Positions 7,817 to 16,888 are shown, counted from the stretch's first letter. The stretch is DNA of 64,000 nucleotides from Candidatus Zixiibacteriota bacterium (GCA_024641335.1 JAHEDG010000008.1:19821-83820); one strand, 5' to 3'. The notes: generated by a model not told the origin, from the sequence alone. Numbers and translations are program-made.

Positions 7817-8689
7817 ATGATAATTTCTGGAAAATCGTCACCCAAGCCGAGCCTGGTATTCCTGGCAATGATCTGCGCGATCGTATGGCAAACGTCCGTC
7901 GCCCAGGATTATACCGAAGAGGCCGGAATGGCTAATATCAAGTATCAGGCCGGTCCGGCGACGGTTGAACTGGGCGATATCGCCGAGATAACTTTGCCGG
8001 AAGGCTACGCTGCAACAGATGCAGACGGCGCGCGGACGATAATGGAAAACATCGAGAATCCAACATCCGGACTGGAATTAGGCCTGATCGCGCCGGAGGA
8101 TTTTAGCTGGTTCGTTTTATTCGAGTTCGAGAAGATAGGGTATGTGAAGGATGACGAGAAATCCGATTTGGATTCCAAGGGTATTCTCCAATCGATCATC
8201 GAGCAGACCGAAGAAAGCAATAAGGAACGTAAGAAGAATGGATGGGGAACCCTGACCATAGAGGGGTGGATGATCGAACCCCGTTATAACACGGAAACCA
8301 ATAATCTGGAATGGGCTACCCGCGCGGTGGATAATCTCGGGTATTATTCGGTAAATCTCAATACCCGGATTCTGGGACGTCGGGGAGTAATGTATGTGAC
8401 TTTAGTCTGCGAACCGGATTCTCTGGAAGGCTTGATGGGACGATACAGCACTCTGATGGATTCATTTTCCTATAAGCCGGGCAGCAGGTACGGCGAATAT
8501 GTGCAGGGTGATGAGTTGGCCAAGGTCGGCCTGACGGCTCTTATTTTAGGAGGCGGGGCGGCTGTGGCGGCCAAGACTGGTCTTTTCAAATGGCTCTGGA
8601 AATTGATCGTGGTGGGGATAGCGGCGATTAGCGGTTTTTTCAGGAAGCTGTTCGGGAAAAAGAAATCGCCCCGATTGAACGCGAGCTGA
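7817..8689 (+). CDS. DUF2167 membrane-anchored protein
   Basis: 290 residues from ATG 7817, which follows AGGGAGGGA at proper spacing; the in-frame TTG at 7775 has no ribosome site. A signal peptide (about 1-28, ending SVAQ) is followed by the DUF2167 domain: ATVELGDIAEITLPEGY near the start, SWFVLFEFEKIGYVKDDEK in the middle, and a closing membrane helix (about 228-250) before the basic tail KLFGKKKS. Members of this family are exported proteins of unknown function. The downstream zinc-ribbon protein starts 10 bases later, so the two probably work together. Confidence 0.75.
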   Translation: MIISGKSSPKPSLVFLAMICAIVWQTSVAQDYTEEAGMANIKYQAGPATVELGDIAEITLPEGYAATDADGARTIMENIENPTSGLELGLIAPEDFSWFVLFEFEKIGYVKDDEKSDLDSKGILQSIIEQTEESNKERKKNGWGTLTIEGWMIEPRYNTETNNLEWATRAVDNLGYYSVNLNTRILGRRGVMYVTLVCEPDSLEGLMGRYSTLMDSFSYKPGSRYGEYVQGDELAKVGLTALILGGGAAVAAKTGLFKWLWKLIVVGIAAISGFFRKLFGKKKSPRLNAS

Positions 8690-8699
8690 CAGGAAATCG

Positions 8700-9848
8700 A
8701 TGAGTTACGAGCTATCTTTCTTTCTGGTACTGGTAATTCTATATATCATAGAAACTTTGCGTTCGGTTCCCGCCGACTCGGTGATTTTCAGTTCTTACCT
8801 GGGGAGATGGTTTAAGATAAGATTCCCCGGACGGACGTTCGGGATTCTGAATAGAGGCATTACGGCTGGCAATCCGTTTCCCCTGTTCGGAATGGTATTT
8901 AAGGCCTCTTTCGGATCATTACTAATATCACCTGAAGCTGTAAAACGCGACTTCACATCGTCGAGCGCGTTTTCGGATAATCGGAATCAAAACCGAGGTC
9001 CGATCAGAATAGATGGAATTGACAGCATAAGAGTTTCGTCAAACACGCTTTTAATCAATGATCGGCCGTTAGCTGATTTTTTATCTCCGGGGCTTGCCGA
9101 GAAAACCGGAGCCCTGCTGAATCGTCTTAGGGCAGAACCGATATCCGGCCGGGAAGATCTGATCACGGATTTTATCAACATGACATTCGACAGCCGATCG
9201 ATATCCTCTGAATTCGCGAGGTTCAGGCACGAGACATTGCTATTAAGGCTGTTTTGCGGAATTCAGTTTATCTCGTTATTCATGATAGCGCCATACCTGG
9301 TTTTCTCTTATGGTTTTTCCGAAGTTATTCTACCCGTTGTTATCACGACTGTTTGCTATTCGATGATGATAGGATTCATTTACTATTTTACTCATCTGGG
9401 GTTATTCGGCCCCGAAGGAATAGGGAGAGCCGGCAGCATATCGGCATTCCTCGTATATCCTCTGGCCTCGATCCGGGCGGCCGATAATTTATCGTACGAC
9501 TACCTGACATTTTATAATCCCATGGCTGTCGCTGGGGAGCTATGCCCGAGGAAAACATTTGAAAAACTGGCCGGAGTGATGATACGCGAACTTAGATTTC
9601 CGGTCAAATCTGGAATCGAAAAGGAAGATTCTTCCGAAAGAGGTATCGAGACTTGGTGGAGTCAGAAGTTGCTTGATATTATTGGCTCTTATCTGGAGGG
9701 CATAAATATCAATATCGATGATCTGGCCGGTCCGCCGCCAGCTATGGATGATTCGACTCGTTCTTATTGCCCTCGCTGCCTTCATCAGTACTCTATAGAG
9801 GAAGGCGATTGCCCTGACTGCCATGGTGTGTCTTTAAAATCGATATAA
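8700..9848 (+). CDS. Membrane protein with C-terminal zinc ribbon
   Basis: 382 residues. An N-terminal hydrophobic segment (about 5-18), a loop of roughly 160 residues with ESPEAVKRDF-like mixed content, then three or four membrane helices at about 186-270 (for example FISLFMIAPYLVF). The last 30 residues hold CPRC-x(9)-CPDC, a rubredoxin/zinc-ribbon pair. The family is not recognised. The Shine-Dalgarno is CAGGAAA; the gene begins 10 bases after the DUF2167 gene and is likely in one operon with it. The zinc ribbon suggests regulation or protein contact on the cytosolic side, which is inference. Confidence 0.6.
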   Translation: MSYELSFFLVLVILYIIETLRSVPADSVIFSSYLGRWFKIRFPGRTFGILNRGITAGNPFPLFGMVFKASFGSLLISPEAVKRDFTSSSAFSDNRNQNRGPIRIDGIDSIRVSSNTLLINDRPLADFLSPGLAEKTGALLNRLRAEPISGREDLITDFINMTFDSRSISSEFARFRHETLLLRLFCGIQFISLFMIAPYLVFSYGFSEVILPVVITTVCYSMMIGFIYYFTHLGLFGPEGIGRAGSISAFLVYPLASIRAADNLSYDYLTFYNPMAVAGELCPRKTFEKLAGVMIRELRFPVKSGIEKEDSSERGIETWWSQKLLDIIGSYLEGININIDDLAGPPPAMDDSTRSYCPRCLHQYSIEEGDCPDCHGVSLKSI

Positions 9849-9853
9849 CAAAA

Positions 9854-9926
<73 letters not shown>

Positions 9927-9950
9927 ATCGACACGTCTATTTACCTAAAA

Positions 9951-10022
9951 TGAGGGTGGATGGGATTGAACCATCGACCACCTGCTTAAAAGGCAGATGC
10001 TCTACCACTGAGCTACACCCCC
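9951..10022 (-). tRNA. tRNA-Lys (TTT)
   Basis: 72-nt cloverleaf on the minus strand: acceptor GGGGGTG/CACCCTC with one G-U pair, anticodon loop CTTTTAA (anticodon TTT), T-loop TTCAATC, discriminator A, CCA not encoded. Together with the neighbouring CTT gene it covers both lysine codons. Confidence 0.95.
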
Positions 10023-10042
10023 GGTATGTCAAGCCAGCCCTA

Positions 10043-10070
10043 ATAATAGATTCCTGCCGCTTTTAGTCAA
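10043..10070 (-). promoter_or_regulatory. Promoter of the tRNA-Lys pair
   Basis: Minus strand TTGACT (10070-10065), 16-base spacer, TATTAT (10048-10043), about 20 bases before the first tRNA. Confidence 0.6.
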
Positions 10071-10103
10071 GGAAAAACTATCCGGTTTTGACAGGAGAAT
10101 CGC

Positions 10104-10132
10104 TTGATCGACAGCCAATTGACGGCTAAATT
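10104..10132 (+). promoter_or_regulatory. Promoter of the Mut7-C gene, leaderless type
   Basis: TTGATC (10104-10109), 17 bases, TAAATT (10127-10132), and the ATG at 10139 only six bases later, with no Shine-Dalgarno. Transcription would begin at or within a base or two of the start codon. Confidence 0.55.
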
Positions 10133-10138
10133 CCGGAT

Positions 10139-10627
10139 ATGAAATTTATCTGCGACGATAACCTGGGCAAGCTCTCCAAATATCTCAGAATATTAGGATT
10201 CGACACCTGTTTTAGGGAGCCGCTGGACGATAGCGCGCTTTTGCGGATAGCCTCCGAGGAGGAGAGACTAATCTTGACCAGAGACAATAAGCTGGCGGCG
10301 CGTACAGTACCCTTCGGTATCATGGTTATCTGCGGCGATAATCCGCTGGATCAGCTGACCGGAGCGATATCATCCCTCGACCTTTCGATCGATCCGGAGC
10401 TGTTATTCGCCCGATGTTCTCGATGCAACAGCCGGTGCAAAACAGCTGATAAATCCGAAATTCAGGACAAGGTCTTTCCGTATATTTTGAAGACCCATGA
10501 GATTATAAAAAAATGCCCGGATTGCGGCAGATACTACTGGAAAGGCTCTCACTATAAAGCATTGCTTATTAAATTGCGAAAGGCGATACCCTCAGGGAAC
10601 CTGGCGGGAAACTGGCCGGACCCGTGA
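10139..10627 (+). CDS. Mut7-C domain PIN-like RNase with zinc ribbon
   Basis: 162 residues. MKFICDDNLGKLSKYLRILG at the start is the Mut7-C signature (PIN-like fold; the early Asp pair and later TRDNKLA supply acidic residues of a predicted metal site). A zinc ribbon follows: CSRCNSRC near 98-105 and KKCPDCGRYYWKGSH near 130. Family members are predicted RNases, often linked to tRNA or RNA processing, without a firmly known substrate. The mRNA is probably leaderless. The gene faces the GH57 gene, with stop codons six bases apart. Confidence 0.85.
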   Translation: MKFICDDNLGKLSKYLRILGFDTCFREPLDDSALLRIASEEERLILTRDNKLAARTVPFGIMVICGDNPLDQLTGAISSLDLSIDPELLFARCSRCNSRCKTADKSEIQDKVFPYILKTHEIIKKCPDCGRYYWKGSHYKALLIKLRKAIPSGNLAGNWPDP

Positions 10628-10632
10628 AGTAG

Positions 10633-12762
10633 TTAGATTTTATTTATTTTAACGAAAATCGTCAGATCGGCTGTTTTTCCCGGTTGAAGGTCCAGCAGGA
10701 TAACCGGCATAACTGTGGACTGTTGATAATTCCTTTCGAAACCTCCTTCTGAAAGGCTGATAGTTTCGACGGGGAATCTCCACCAGGCGAGTTTCCGGTC
10801 GGTATTGAGTATAATATCGTATTTCAAGGCCTCATCACGCAAACCTATGGTGTCGGAATCGTCGGTAACGCCAACAGAGACCATATTCGACGGCGATAGT
10901 TTTTCTCCGTTTTGATGGTAATAACGGTCGGGAGCGTCACCTGCCAGAAGAGACCACGCGGTTTCGATTCCTAAGATCGATTGCAGTCGGGCAGAAGATC
11001 TGTTCTCAACCCGGTAGGAGACCTCGAACCCGGATTCTTCTGGTTTTAGAATGATTTTTTTACGGAGAAGCACATCGGCCCAGATATTATTAATCCAGAC
11101 ATGCCCATCCCTGGCCATGATAACGGCAGCGGAATTATCATTTTTATCCAGTTCGGCGCCGAACGGCTGATTGACGAAATCGCCACGTTCCGAGTAATCG
11201 CCTCCGGCGAACCTTTCCGGGGAGATATCGGTATCGAAGAAATGATCGAGGAAACTAACTCGGCGGTACCAGTCATAGATCAGGTATTTTTCCAGCCCCG
11301 CTTCTTTTGTTTCGAGACGGTCATGTATGGAGCCTTTGGCATAGCCGTCAGGTTGGCCGGCGGCAGTGAGTTTATCGTGGTATCCCTCTTTGCGCCGGGT
11401 CATGGTATCGACCAGGTTCATCGAAGCCGGCTTGTAATCGAGTTCGAACAGGGACCCGCCGTAGAATGGGGCAACATAGAGATTCAGGAAAGAGTTTTTG
11501 AGGATAATTTCTTCCTTGCCGTCAATATCATAGTCGAACACGTCATATTCGAGAAAGTTTTTTTCTTTGGCGCTTTCCAGGACAGATTCGGAGGCGATGA
11601 ATCTGGAATAGGTGGCGTGCCTTAAGTGATTCAGGTAAAGTCCGCCGAATACCCCGTGCCAATAGGGGCAATTGCATTGCCCCTGCCATTTGAGATCTAT
11701 TGCTTTGGAAAGTTGTTCGTTTTCGAGTTTCTTTTCCTCGGCCGCCTGTCTGATCTGATAGGTGAGATAGATCATTCTTTTATGCAGATTATTAGATTCG
11801 GAATACTTGGACATGAAATTGCGCCAGAAACCGCCTCGGACCAGGTAGCCGTAACGGTCCCAGAGTTTTTCTGTTTTGAATTTCTCTTCCATCTCCTCGT
11901 ATTCGGAGAAACCGTCAGCCGGCAAGGACCATTGCCCCATTTCGGCGTATGAGGAAGTAGGCAGATAAACCCGCCCCAGTGGAGGAACCTCTTCGATGGC
12001 CTCGTTGAAGAAAACCGGTTTGATCCAGCCGAGATTCTGGGTAAGGAGATGGAAAAACCTTTGCAGCCAACGTTCGTTGTAGCAGGTATTGAAAGTACCC
12101 GGCCAGGCTCCGAATTTCTCGCCGTCGTCGGCGTAGACGACTACGATATCCCCATGGCCGTCATAGAGTTTTTTCAAGAAATCGATAGTCTCCTGGGGAT
12201 CTTTGAAGGGGATGCTGTATCTTAGAAACTTGCTGATCGGGAAAACATAGACAGGAAGCCCCTCGTCTTCGGTAATATAGTATCCTAAGAGGTCTTCGTC
12301 TTTAAGTCCGGCCCAGCGGAAATGGGTATCGTCGAGCAGGGTGAAGTCCATTCCGGTACGGGCCATAAGCGACGGTAGACCCGGCTCCCAGATTCTTTCG
12401 GCGGTCCACATCCCTTTGGGTACGACTCCGAATTTATTCTCGATATAATTGGACATTTTGACAATCTGTCCGATCTGGTCTTCCTGGGGAATGACGCTTA
12501 GGATGGGCTCATAGAAACCGCCTCCGAGGATTTCGGTTTGTCCGTTATCGACTAATTTTTTTAGAAGATCGAACCATTCGGGTTTATGTTCCTCTATCCA
12601 GAGGTATAGCGGGCCGGTGGTATGCAGGGAGAATTTCAGCGCCGGGTGATTAGCGATAGTCTCCAGGAAAGGGAGATAGCATTTTTCATAAGCGTCATTG
12701 AAGACCCAGTCGAAATTGCCGACCGGCTGATGAATATGAACGCCGAAAGCGAGTCTGATCAT
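10633..12762 (-). CDS. GH57 4-alpha-glucanotransferase / alpha-amylase
   Basis: 709 residues, the length of GH57 4-alpha-glucanotransferases with a C-terminal DUF1926-type beta domain. GH57 motifs are in order: HIHQPVGNF (9-17), GQTEILGG (74-81), GMWTAERIWEP (117-127, with E122 at the place of the known nucleophile E123 of the Thermococcus enzyme) and YADDGEKFGAWP (210-221, D213 as acid/base). It should rearrange or hydrolyse alpha-1,4-glucans in the cytosol, as there is no signal peptide. No other glycogen gene is adjacent. Whether transfer or hydrolysis dominates cannot be told from sequence alone. Confidence 0.88.
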   Translation of the reverse strand: MIRLAFGVHIHQPVGNFDWVFNDAYEKCYLPFLETIANHPALKFSLHTTGPLYLWIEEHKPEWFDLLKKLVDNGQTEILGGGFYEPILSVIPQEDQIGQIVKMSNYIENKFGVVPKGMWTAERIWEPGLPSLMARTGMDFTLLDDTHFRWAGLKDEDLLGYYITEDEGLPVYVFPISKFLRYSIPFKDPQETIDFLKKLYDGHGDIVVVYADDGEKFGAWPGTFNTCYNERWLQRFFHLLTQNLGWIKPVFFNEAIEEVPPLGRVYLPTSSYAEMGQWSLPADGFSEYEEMEEKFKTEKLWDRYGYLVRGGFWRNFMSKYSESNNLHKRMIYLTYQIRQAAEEKKLENEQLSKAIDLKWQGQCNCPYWHGVFGGLYLNHLRHATYSRFIASESVLESAKEKNFLEYDVFDYDIDGKEEIILKNSFLNLYVAPFYGGSLFELDYKPASMNLVDTMTRRKEGYHDKLTAAGQPDGYAKGSIHDRLETKEAGLEKYLIYDWYRRVSFLDHFFDTDISPERFAGGDYSERGDFVNQPFGAELDKNDNSAAVIMARDGHVWINNIWADVLLRKKIILKPEESGFEVSYRVENRSSARLQSILGIETAWSLLAGDAPDRYYHQNGEKLSPSNMVSVGVTDDSDTIGLRDEALKYDIILNTDRKLAWWRFPVETISLSEGGFERNYQQSTVMPVILLDLQPGKTADLTIFVKINKI

Positions 12763-12867
12763 ATAGAATTAGGAAAACAGTCCTTAGATTTTCCCCTCCC
12801 TGAAAATTTCATTAGCCCTTGACCTTTGGCAAAGAAACATTAAGCGTCATCATGCCGGCCGCCATTA

Positions 12868-13833
12868 TTATTCCATATCGGCTTCAAGATAATTAAGTGT
12901 CGTATTTCGCCTGGCGATATCATCGGAGAGCTTTCGTATGAATCTCTGGGCGGTATTCTCGCCATAGACCTTGAGCATGTGATTCATACTGATAACTTCG
13001 GATATTACTGTGATATTCTTGCCGGGCGACACTGGAATGACTACGTACGGAATTTCCACACCTAGGATGGACGTGCGGTTATCGTCGATACCCAGCCGGT
13101 CGTACTCTTTGCCTTCCTCCCAGCGTTCCAGCCTCACCTCGACCTCGATCCTTTTCTGGACCCGGATCGCCCTGATTCCGAAGAGTTTTTCGATATCGAT
13201 AATCCCTATTCCGCGAACTTCCATGTGATGTCCCAGTTTTTCATCGGGTTGACCGACAATGACCTCGGGGGCCTTTTTGGTGATTTTGACCACATCATCG
13301 GCAACCAGTCGGTGTCCTCTCTCTACCAGGTCGAGGGCGCATTCGGATTTTCCGATGCCTGATTTGCCGGTATAGAGAAGCCCGACGCCGTAAACGTCAA
13401 TCAGGGAGCCGTGAATGGTGGTTTGGGGGGCGAATATGTTATGGAGATAGGCCGAGACTCTGGTGATGAATTCCAGCGTGCTGAGATTGGTTTGCAGGAC
13501 GGCTGTTTGATTTTTTCTGGCATACTCGAGGAACTTAGCCGGCGGCAGGAGCCCTTTGGTGATAATCATAAGGGGCATCTCAAAAGAAAAGAACCTGGAA
13601 AAGCAATCATCCAACTGGACATCATCCAGGCTGTTCAGATAGGAGATTTCGGTTTGTCCGAAAACCTGCGTTCTCTTATGAGCGAATCTATCGGTATATC
13701 CGGCTAAGGCCAGGCCGGGCCGATGAATCTGGCTGTTGTTGAGTTCTTTATCGTACCCGACCCCATCCAGCAGCGGAAACAGCTCGAGGAAATCCCGTCT
13801 GTCCGCCAGCAATTTTCCGACAGTAAGTTTCAC
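12868..13833 (-). CDS. hprK: HPr kinase/phosphorylase
   Basis: 321 residues, full length. Walker A GKSGIGKS (156-163), catalytic-type His in HGSLIDVYGVG (H141), Asp pair LVADD (179-180), and the HprK signature VRGIGIIDIEKLFGIRAI. The N-terminal DUF-like domain (about 1-125) is present. In Firmicutes the enzyme phosphorylates Ser46 of HPr. In Gram-negatives it often sits, as here, in an rpoN-hpf neighbourhood, where the PTS acts in regulation and not in sugar uptake. hpf ends nine bases upstream. No HPr, EI or EIIA gene is in the window. Confidence 0.92.
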   Translation of the reverse strand: MKLTVGKLLADRRDFLELFPLLDGVGYDKELNNSQIHRPGLALAGYTDRFAHKRTQVFGQTEISYLNSLDDVQLDDCFSRFFSFEMPLMIITKGLLPPAKFLEYARKNQTAVLQTNLSTLEFITRVSAYLHNIFAPQTTIHGSLIDVYGVGLLYTGKSGIGKSECALDLVERGHRLVADDVVKITKKAPEVIVGQPDEKLGHHMEVRGIGIIDIEKLFGIRAIRVQKRIEVEVRLERWEEGKEYDRLGIDDNRTSILGVEIPYVVIPVSPGKNITVISEVISMNHMLKVYGENTAQRFIRKLSDDIARRNTTLNYLEADME

Positions 13834-13842
13834 AGGTATAAG

Positions 13843-14205
13843 CTACTCCATCTCATCTTCACCGACGTTATCCTCGTCGGCTGCCGGTCTCTTTTTGGGC
13901 GGTGATTTCTTGACCCCTTTTTTATCTTTGAGCCTGGATTTGTACTTTTTAATCTGGCTTTCCATTTTGGCGATGACCTGTTCTATGGCCACATACATAT
14001 CAAACGCTTTGGCTTTCGAAGTCAGCATAGTGCCGTAGACCTTAACAGTCAGTTCGGCAATCTGACGAGATTTTTCGACCGACATGGTCAGATGACAATC
14101 GATGATATGATCGTAATATTTCTCAAGCCTTTTTATTTCGTTTTCGGCGAATGTTTTCAGGTTGTCGGAAAGCTCGAAATGTCTGGCTGTAGTTCTAATT
14201 TCCAT
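13843..14205 (-). CDS. hpf: Ribosome hibernation promoting factor, short form
   Basis: 120 residues with the HPF/RaiA fold: MEIRTTARHFELSDNLKTFA at the start, EIKRLEKYYDHIIDCHLTM next, and DMYVAIEQVIAKMESQIKKYK near the end. It binds the 30S decoding region and stabilises inactive ribosomes. The chain ends in a charged tail (about 98-120) and lacks the C-terminal dimerisation domain of long HPF. The Shine-Dalgarno AAGGGATGA is clear. It sits between glpX (19 bases) and hprK (9 bases), as in many rpoN operons. Confidence 0.92.
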   Translation of the reverse strand: MEIRTTARHFELSDNLKTFAENEIKRLEKYYDHIIDCHLTMSVEKSRQIAELTVKVYGTMLTSKAKAFDMYVAIEQVIAKMESQIKKYKSRLKDKKGVKKSPPKKRPAADEDNVGEDEME

Positions 14206-14224
14206 TTAATCATCCCTTCGAATT

Positions 14225-15184
14225 TTAATGATAATCGGGGTCTTTGGCAAAGTGATGTTCGGTGGAAATGAATCTGATGGTTCCCGATTTTGATCTCATT
14301 ACGATTGAATGAGTGAACGCGCCGGTTCCGGTGTATCTTACGCCTCTGAGCATATCGCCGTCGGTAACACCTGTAGCGGCGAGCATAATATTTTCTCCTT
14401 TGGCCAGATCCTCCGTTTTAAAAACCGTGTTAAGATCTTCGACTCCCATACGTTTGGCTCTTTCGGCTTCTCCGCTGTTGCGGGGAACAAGCCGTCCGTG
14501 GATAGCCCCTCCGAGGCATCTAAGGGCCGCGGCGGCCAGTACTCCCTCCGGGGCTCCTCCGATACCCATGAGGACATCGATTCCGGTACCTGGAATTGCT
14601 GTGGCCATAGCGGCCGAAACATCGCCGTCCATGATCAGCCTGATCCTCGCTCCGGTTTTTCTGACCCTTTTGATGAGGTCTTCGTGCCGTTCCCTATCCA
14701 GTACGACGACGGTCAGGTCCGAGATTTCGAATCCTTTGGCTTCGGCGATTTTAGCCAGGTTTTCCTCGGGAGAAGCGTTGAGATCAATAACCTCGGCGGC
14801 ATCGGGGCCGACGGCTAATTTTTCCATATAGGTATCGGGAGCGTGCAGAAACATGCCGCTTTCGGCGGCGGCCAGCACACTGATAGCGTTGCTGCGGCCG
14901 TAAGCCACCGAGTTGGTACATTCCAGCGGATCGAGCGCGATATCGACTTTGAGGTTCCCCCCCTTGCCGACCTTTTCCCCTATGTAAAGCATCGGCGCTT
15001 CATCCCGTTCTCCTTCGCCGATCACCACCACGCCGTCTATATCAACCGAGTTAAAAACTTTTCGCATGGCTTCGACGGCGGCGCCATCCGCGGCATTTGA
15101 ATCTCCCCTTCCCATCCACCGGGCGCAGGCCAAGGCGGCTGCTTCGGTAACCCTTACGAATTCCAAGGCCAGATTTTTATCCAA
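14225..15184 (-). CDS. glpX: Fructose-1,6-bisphosphatase class II
   Basis: 319 residues from TTG 15184 (GGGGTGA upstream). It hydrolyses fructose 1,6-bisphosphate to fructose 6-phosphate in gluconeogenesis. Key residues of the E. coli enzyme are at the same numbers: D33, E57 (GEGERDEAP), D85 and T90. Residue 89, normally Gly in DPLEGT, is Cys here (DPLECTN). The gene lies 225 bases downstream of rpoN and just before hpf, an unusual insertion into the rpoN-hpf-hprK order, which ties a gluconeogenic enzyme to nitrogen/PTS-type regulation in this genome. Confidence 0.9.
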   Translation of the reverse strand: MDKNLALEFVRVTEAAALACARWMGRGDSNAADGAAVEAMRKVFNSVDIDGVVVIGEGERDEAPMLYIGEKVGKGGNLKVDIALDPLECTNSVAYGRSNAISVLAAAESGMFLHAPDTYMEKLAVGPDAAEVIDLNASPEENLAKIAEAKGFEISDLTVVVLDRERHEDLIKRVRKTGARIRLIMDGDVSAAMATAIPGTGIDVLMGIGGAPEGVLAAAALRCLGGAIHGRLVPRNSGEAERAKRMGVEDLNTVFKTEDLAKGENIMLAATGVTDGDMLRGVRYTGTGAFTHSIVMRSKSGTIRFISTEHHFAKDPDYH

Positions 15185-15409
15185 ATTTCACCCCGCTGAT
15201 CTTGATTAAGGCATAAATATCCGAAAATAACAACCGGTTTTGAGTCGCTGGGAGCAGGAAAGATTTTTGGTCTGGTTGACTCATATTCTATAGCGATAAT
15301 TTACCAGAGGAAACGGATGTAGGCAAGGTATTTTATCCCGATTCGATATTGGCCGCTATAAGCTGTTTTATAGATTAACCTTAGTGACAAGAGGGAGAGT
15401 CCCGAAAAA

Positions 15410-16822
15410 TCAGGAGGTTTGTTTGCGGAATCTGGCCGCTTTTATACCCAATTCCTCGCGGTACTTGGTAACAGTGCGGCGGGCAAGTTTTATGCCTTCT
15501 TTTTTGAGTATATTGGCGATCTCCTGATCGGAAAGCGGCATGGCCGGGTTTTCTTTGGAAACTCTCTCCTGGATCATATTTTTGACCACCCTTTTGGAAA
15601 GGTTGTCGCCTTCGGTAGTCGATACTCCGGTATTGAAAAAGTATTTTATCTCGAAAACGCCGAGGGGAGTCTGTACATATTTCCCGCTGGCCACCCTGGA
15701 TATGGTGGCCACATTCATACCGACCTTATCGGCGATCTGTTCCATGGTCAATGGTTTCAAGTGGTCCTCGCCATGTTCGAAGAACTCTATTTGCTCTTCG
15801 ACAATAGCCTCCATGACTCTGATCATGGTGCTGCGGCGCTGGTTGATGGCGTTAATCAGCCATCGGGCCTGTTCCAGTTTTTCCCTGATATAATTTTTGG
15901 TGGTTTCGGGCGTCTTATTCCCCCGCTTGATAAGAGAGCGATAAGCCTGGTTGATTCTAAGACGGGGCAGGTTTTTATCATTATGGAATACCAGGAATTC
16001 GTTGTCGATTTTTTCGACTACCAGGTCCGGCACGACAGCGGAGGCGGCTATGATGAATCGTCCCTGGGCAGGTTTCGGCGACAGCCCCTTTATGATATCC
16101 AGAGCGGCTTGAATTCTCTCTGGGATGGTATTAGTCATTTTGGCCAATTGGGTAACGCTTTTTTTATCCAGAACATAAAGGTGTTTATCAACCAGTTCCC
16201 AGACAAGAGAATCGTTGAGCCCCTGTTCTTCGAGTTGAGCCAGGATGCATTCTCTAAGATCCCTGGATCCGACACCCGGGGGATCGAATTTTCTTATAAT
16301 GTTTAGAGTCCTCTGAACCAGTTCCGGGTCCTTTTGCAGTTCCTGGGCAATGATATTTACCTCATGTCTAAGAAACCCTGATTCGTCTATATTGCCGATG
16401 ATATAGGAGCCTATTTCGATCTCTTCTTCGGTTAGTCGGGCAAAACCGAGTTGTTCGAATAGATGATCATAGAGTGTTTTTTCGGCGGTTTGGCCGGATT
16501 CGGCTCTTTCTTCGCTGGATTCGGAGAAATCGCGGTATGATCCGCCCCACTCGTTATCCTCGCCTAAAAACTCCTGCCAGTCGATTTTATTATTAAGAGT
16601 CTCATCATCTTTGCGTCTTGGTTCCGGCATATCAGGAGGAGTAATTTCCTCTGGTTGTTCCTCAACCTCTTCCAGAAGCGGGTTTTCGGCCAGATTCTGC
16701 CTTAGGACCTGCTCCAATGTCAGAATAGGCTCCATCAGGAGTTTCAGGGATTGGATAAGGTCGGGCCTGACCGAAAGTTCGGTCCGGAGCGACGTGATTT
16801 GAGACATCTTGATATTAGCCAT
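15410..16822 (-). CDS. rpoN: RNA polymerase sigma-54 factor
   Basis: 470 residues. Region I is Gln/Leu-rich with QSLKLLMEPILTLEQVL and ENPLLEEVEEQ (about 23-58). An acidic region II follows (about 60-115), then the core-binding domain, the helix-turn-helix (TMEQIADKVGMNVATISRVA, near 362-381) and the RpoN box ARRTVTKYREELGIK at the C-terminus, which contacts the -24 element. It directs transcription that needs AAA+ activators. A Shine-Dalgarno GAGGT precedes the start. It is 280 bases downstream of lptB, with a strong palindrome in between. Confidence 0.95.
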   Translation of the reverse strand: MANIKMSQITSLRTELSVRPDLIQSLKLLMEPILTLEQVLRQNLAENPLLEEVEEQPEEITPPDMPEPRRKDDETLNNKIDWQEFLGEDNEWGGSYRDFSESSEERAESGQTAEKTLYDHLFEQLGFARLTEEEIEIGSYIIGNIDESGFLRHEVNIIAQELQKDPELVQRTLNIIRKFDPPGVGSRDLRECILAQLEEQGLNDSLVWELVDKHLYVLDKKSVTQLAKMTNTIPERIQAALDIIKGLSPKPAQGRFIIAASAVVPDLVVEKIDNEFLVFHNDKNLPRLRINQAYRSLIKRGNKTPETTKNYIREKLEQARWLINAINQRRSTMIRVMEAIVEEQIEFFEHGEDHLKPLTMEQIADKVGMNVATISRVASGKYVQTPLGVFEIKYFFNTGVSTTEGDNLSKRVVKNMIQERVSKENPAMPLSDQEIANILKKEGIKLARRTVTKYREELGIKAARFRKQTS

Positions 16823-16837
16823 TAACTTACCTCATTG

Positions 16838-16888
16838 AGAAGCCTTTTTGCCCCCCGATATTAATATCGGAAGAACGGAGGGGCTTCT
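16838..16888. promoter_or_regulatory. Compound hairpin in the rpoN leader
   Basis: An outer 7-bp arm pair AGAAGCC/GGCTTCT (16838-16844/16882-16888) encloses a perfect 16-bp palindrome CCGATATT/AATATCGG (16855-16870) flanked by C-rich and G-rich strands. There is no U-run on the minus strand after it, so it is not a standard terminator. It lies 16 bases upstream of the rpoN start and could act as a leader structure or an operator. Confidence 0.4.

Noticed and set aside
12622..12822. Short plus-strand frame at the GH57 start
   Set aside because: Antisense to GH57; nothing supports coding.
15419..16306. Plus-strand frame of 295 codons opposite rpoN
   Set aside because: Mirror of rpoN codon bias; no family motif and no ribosome site.
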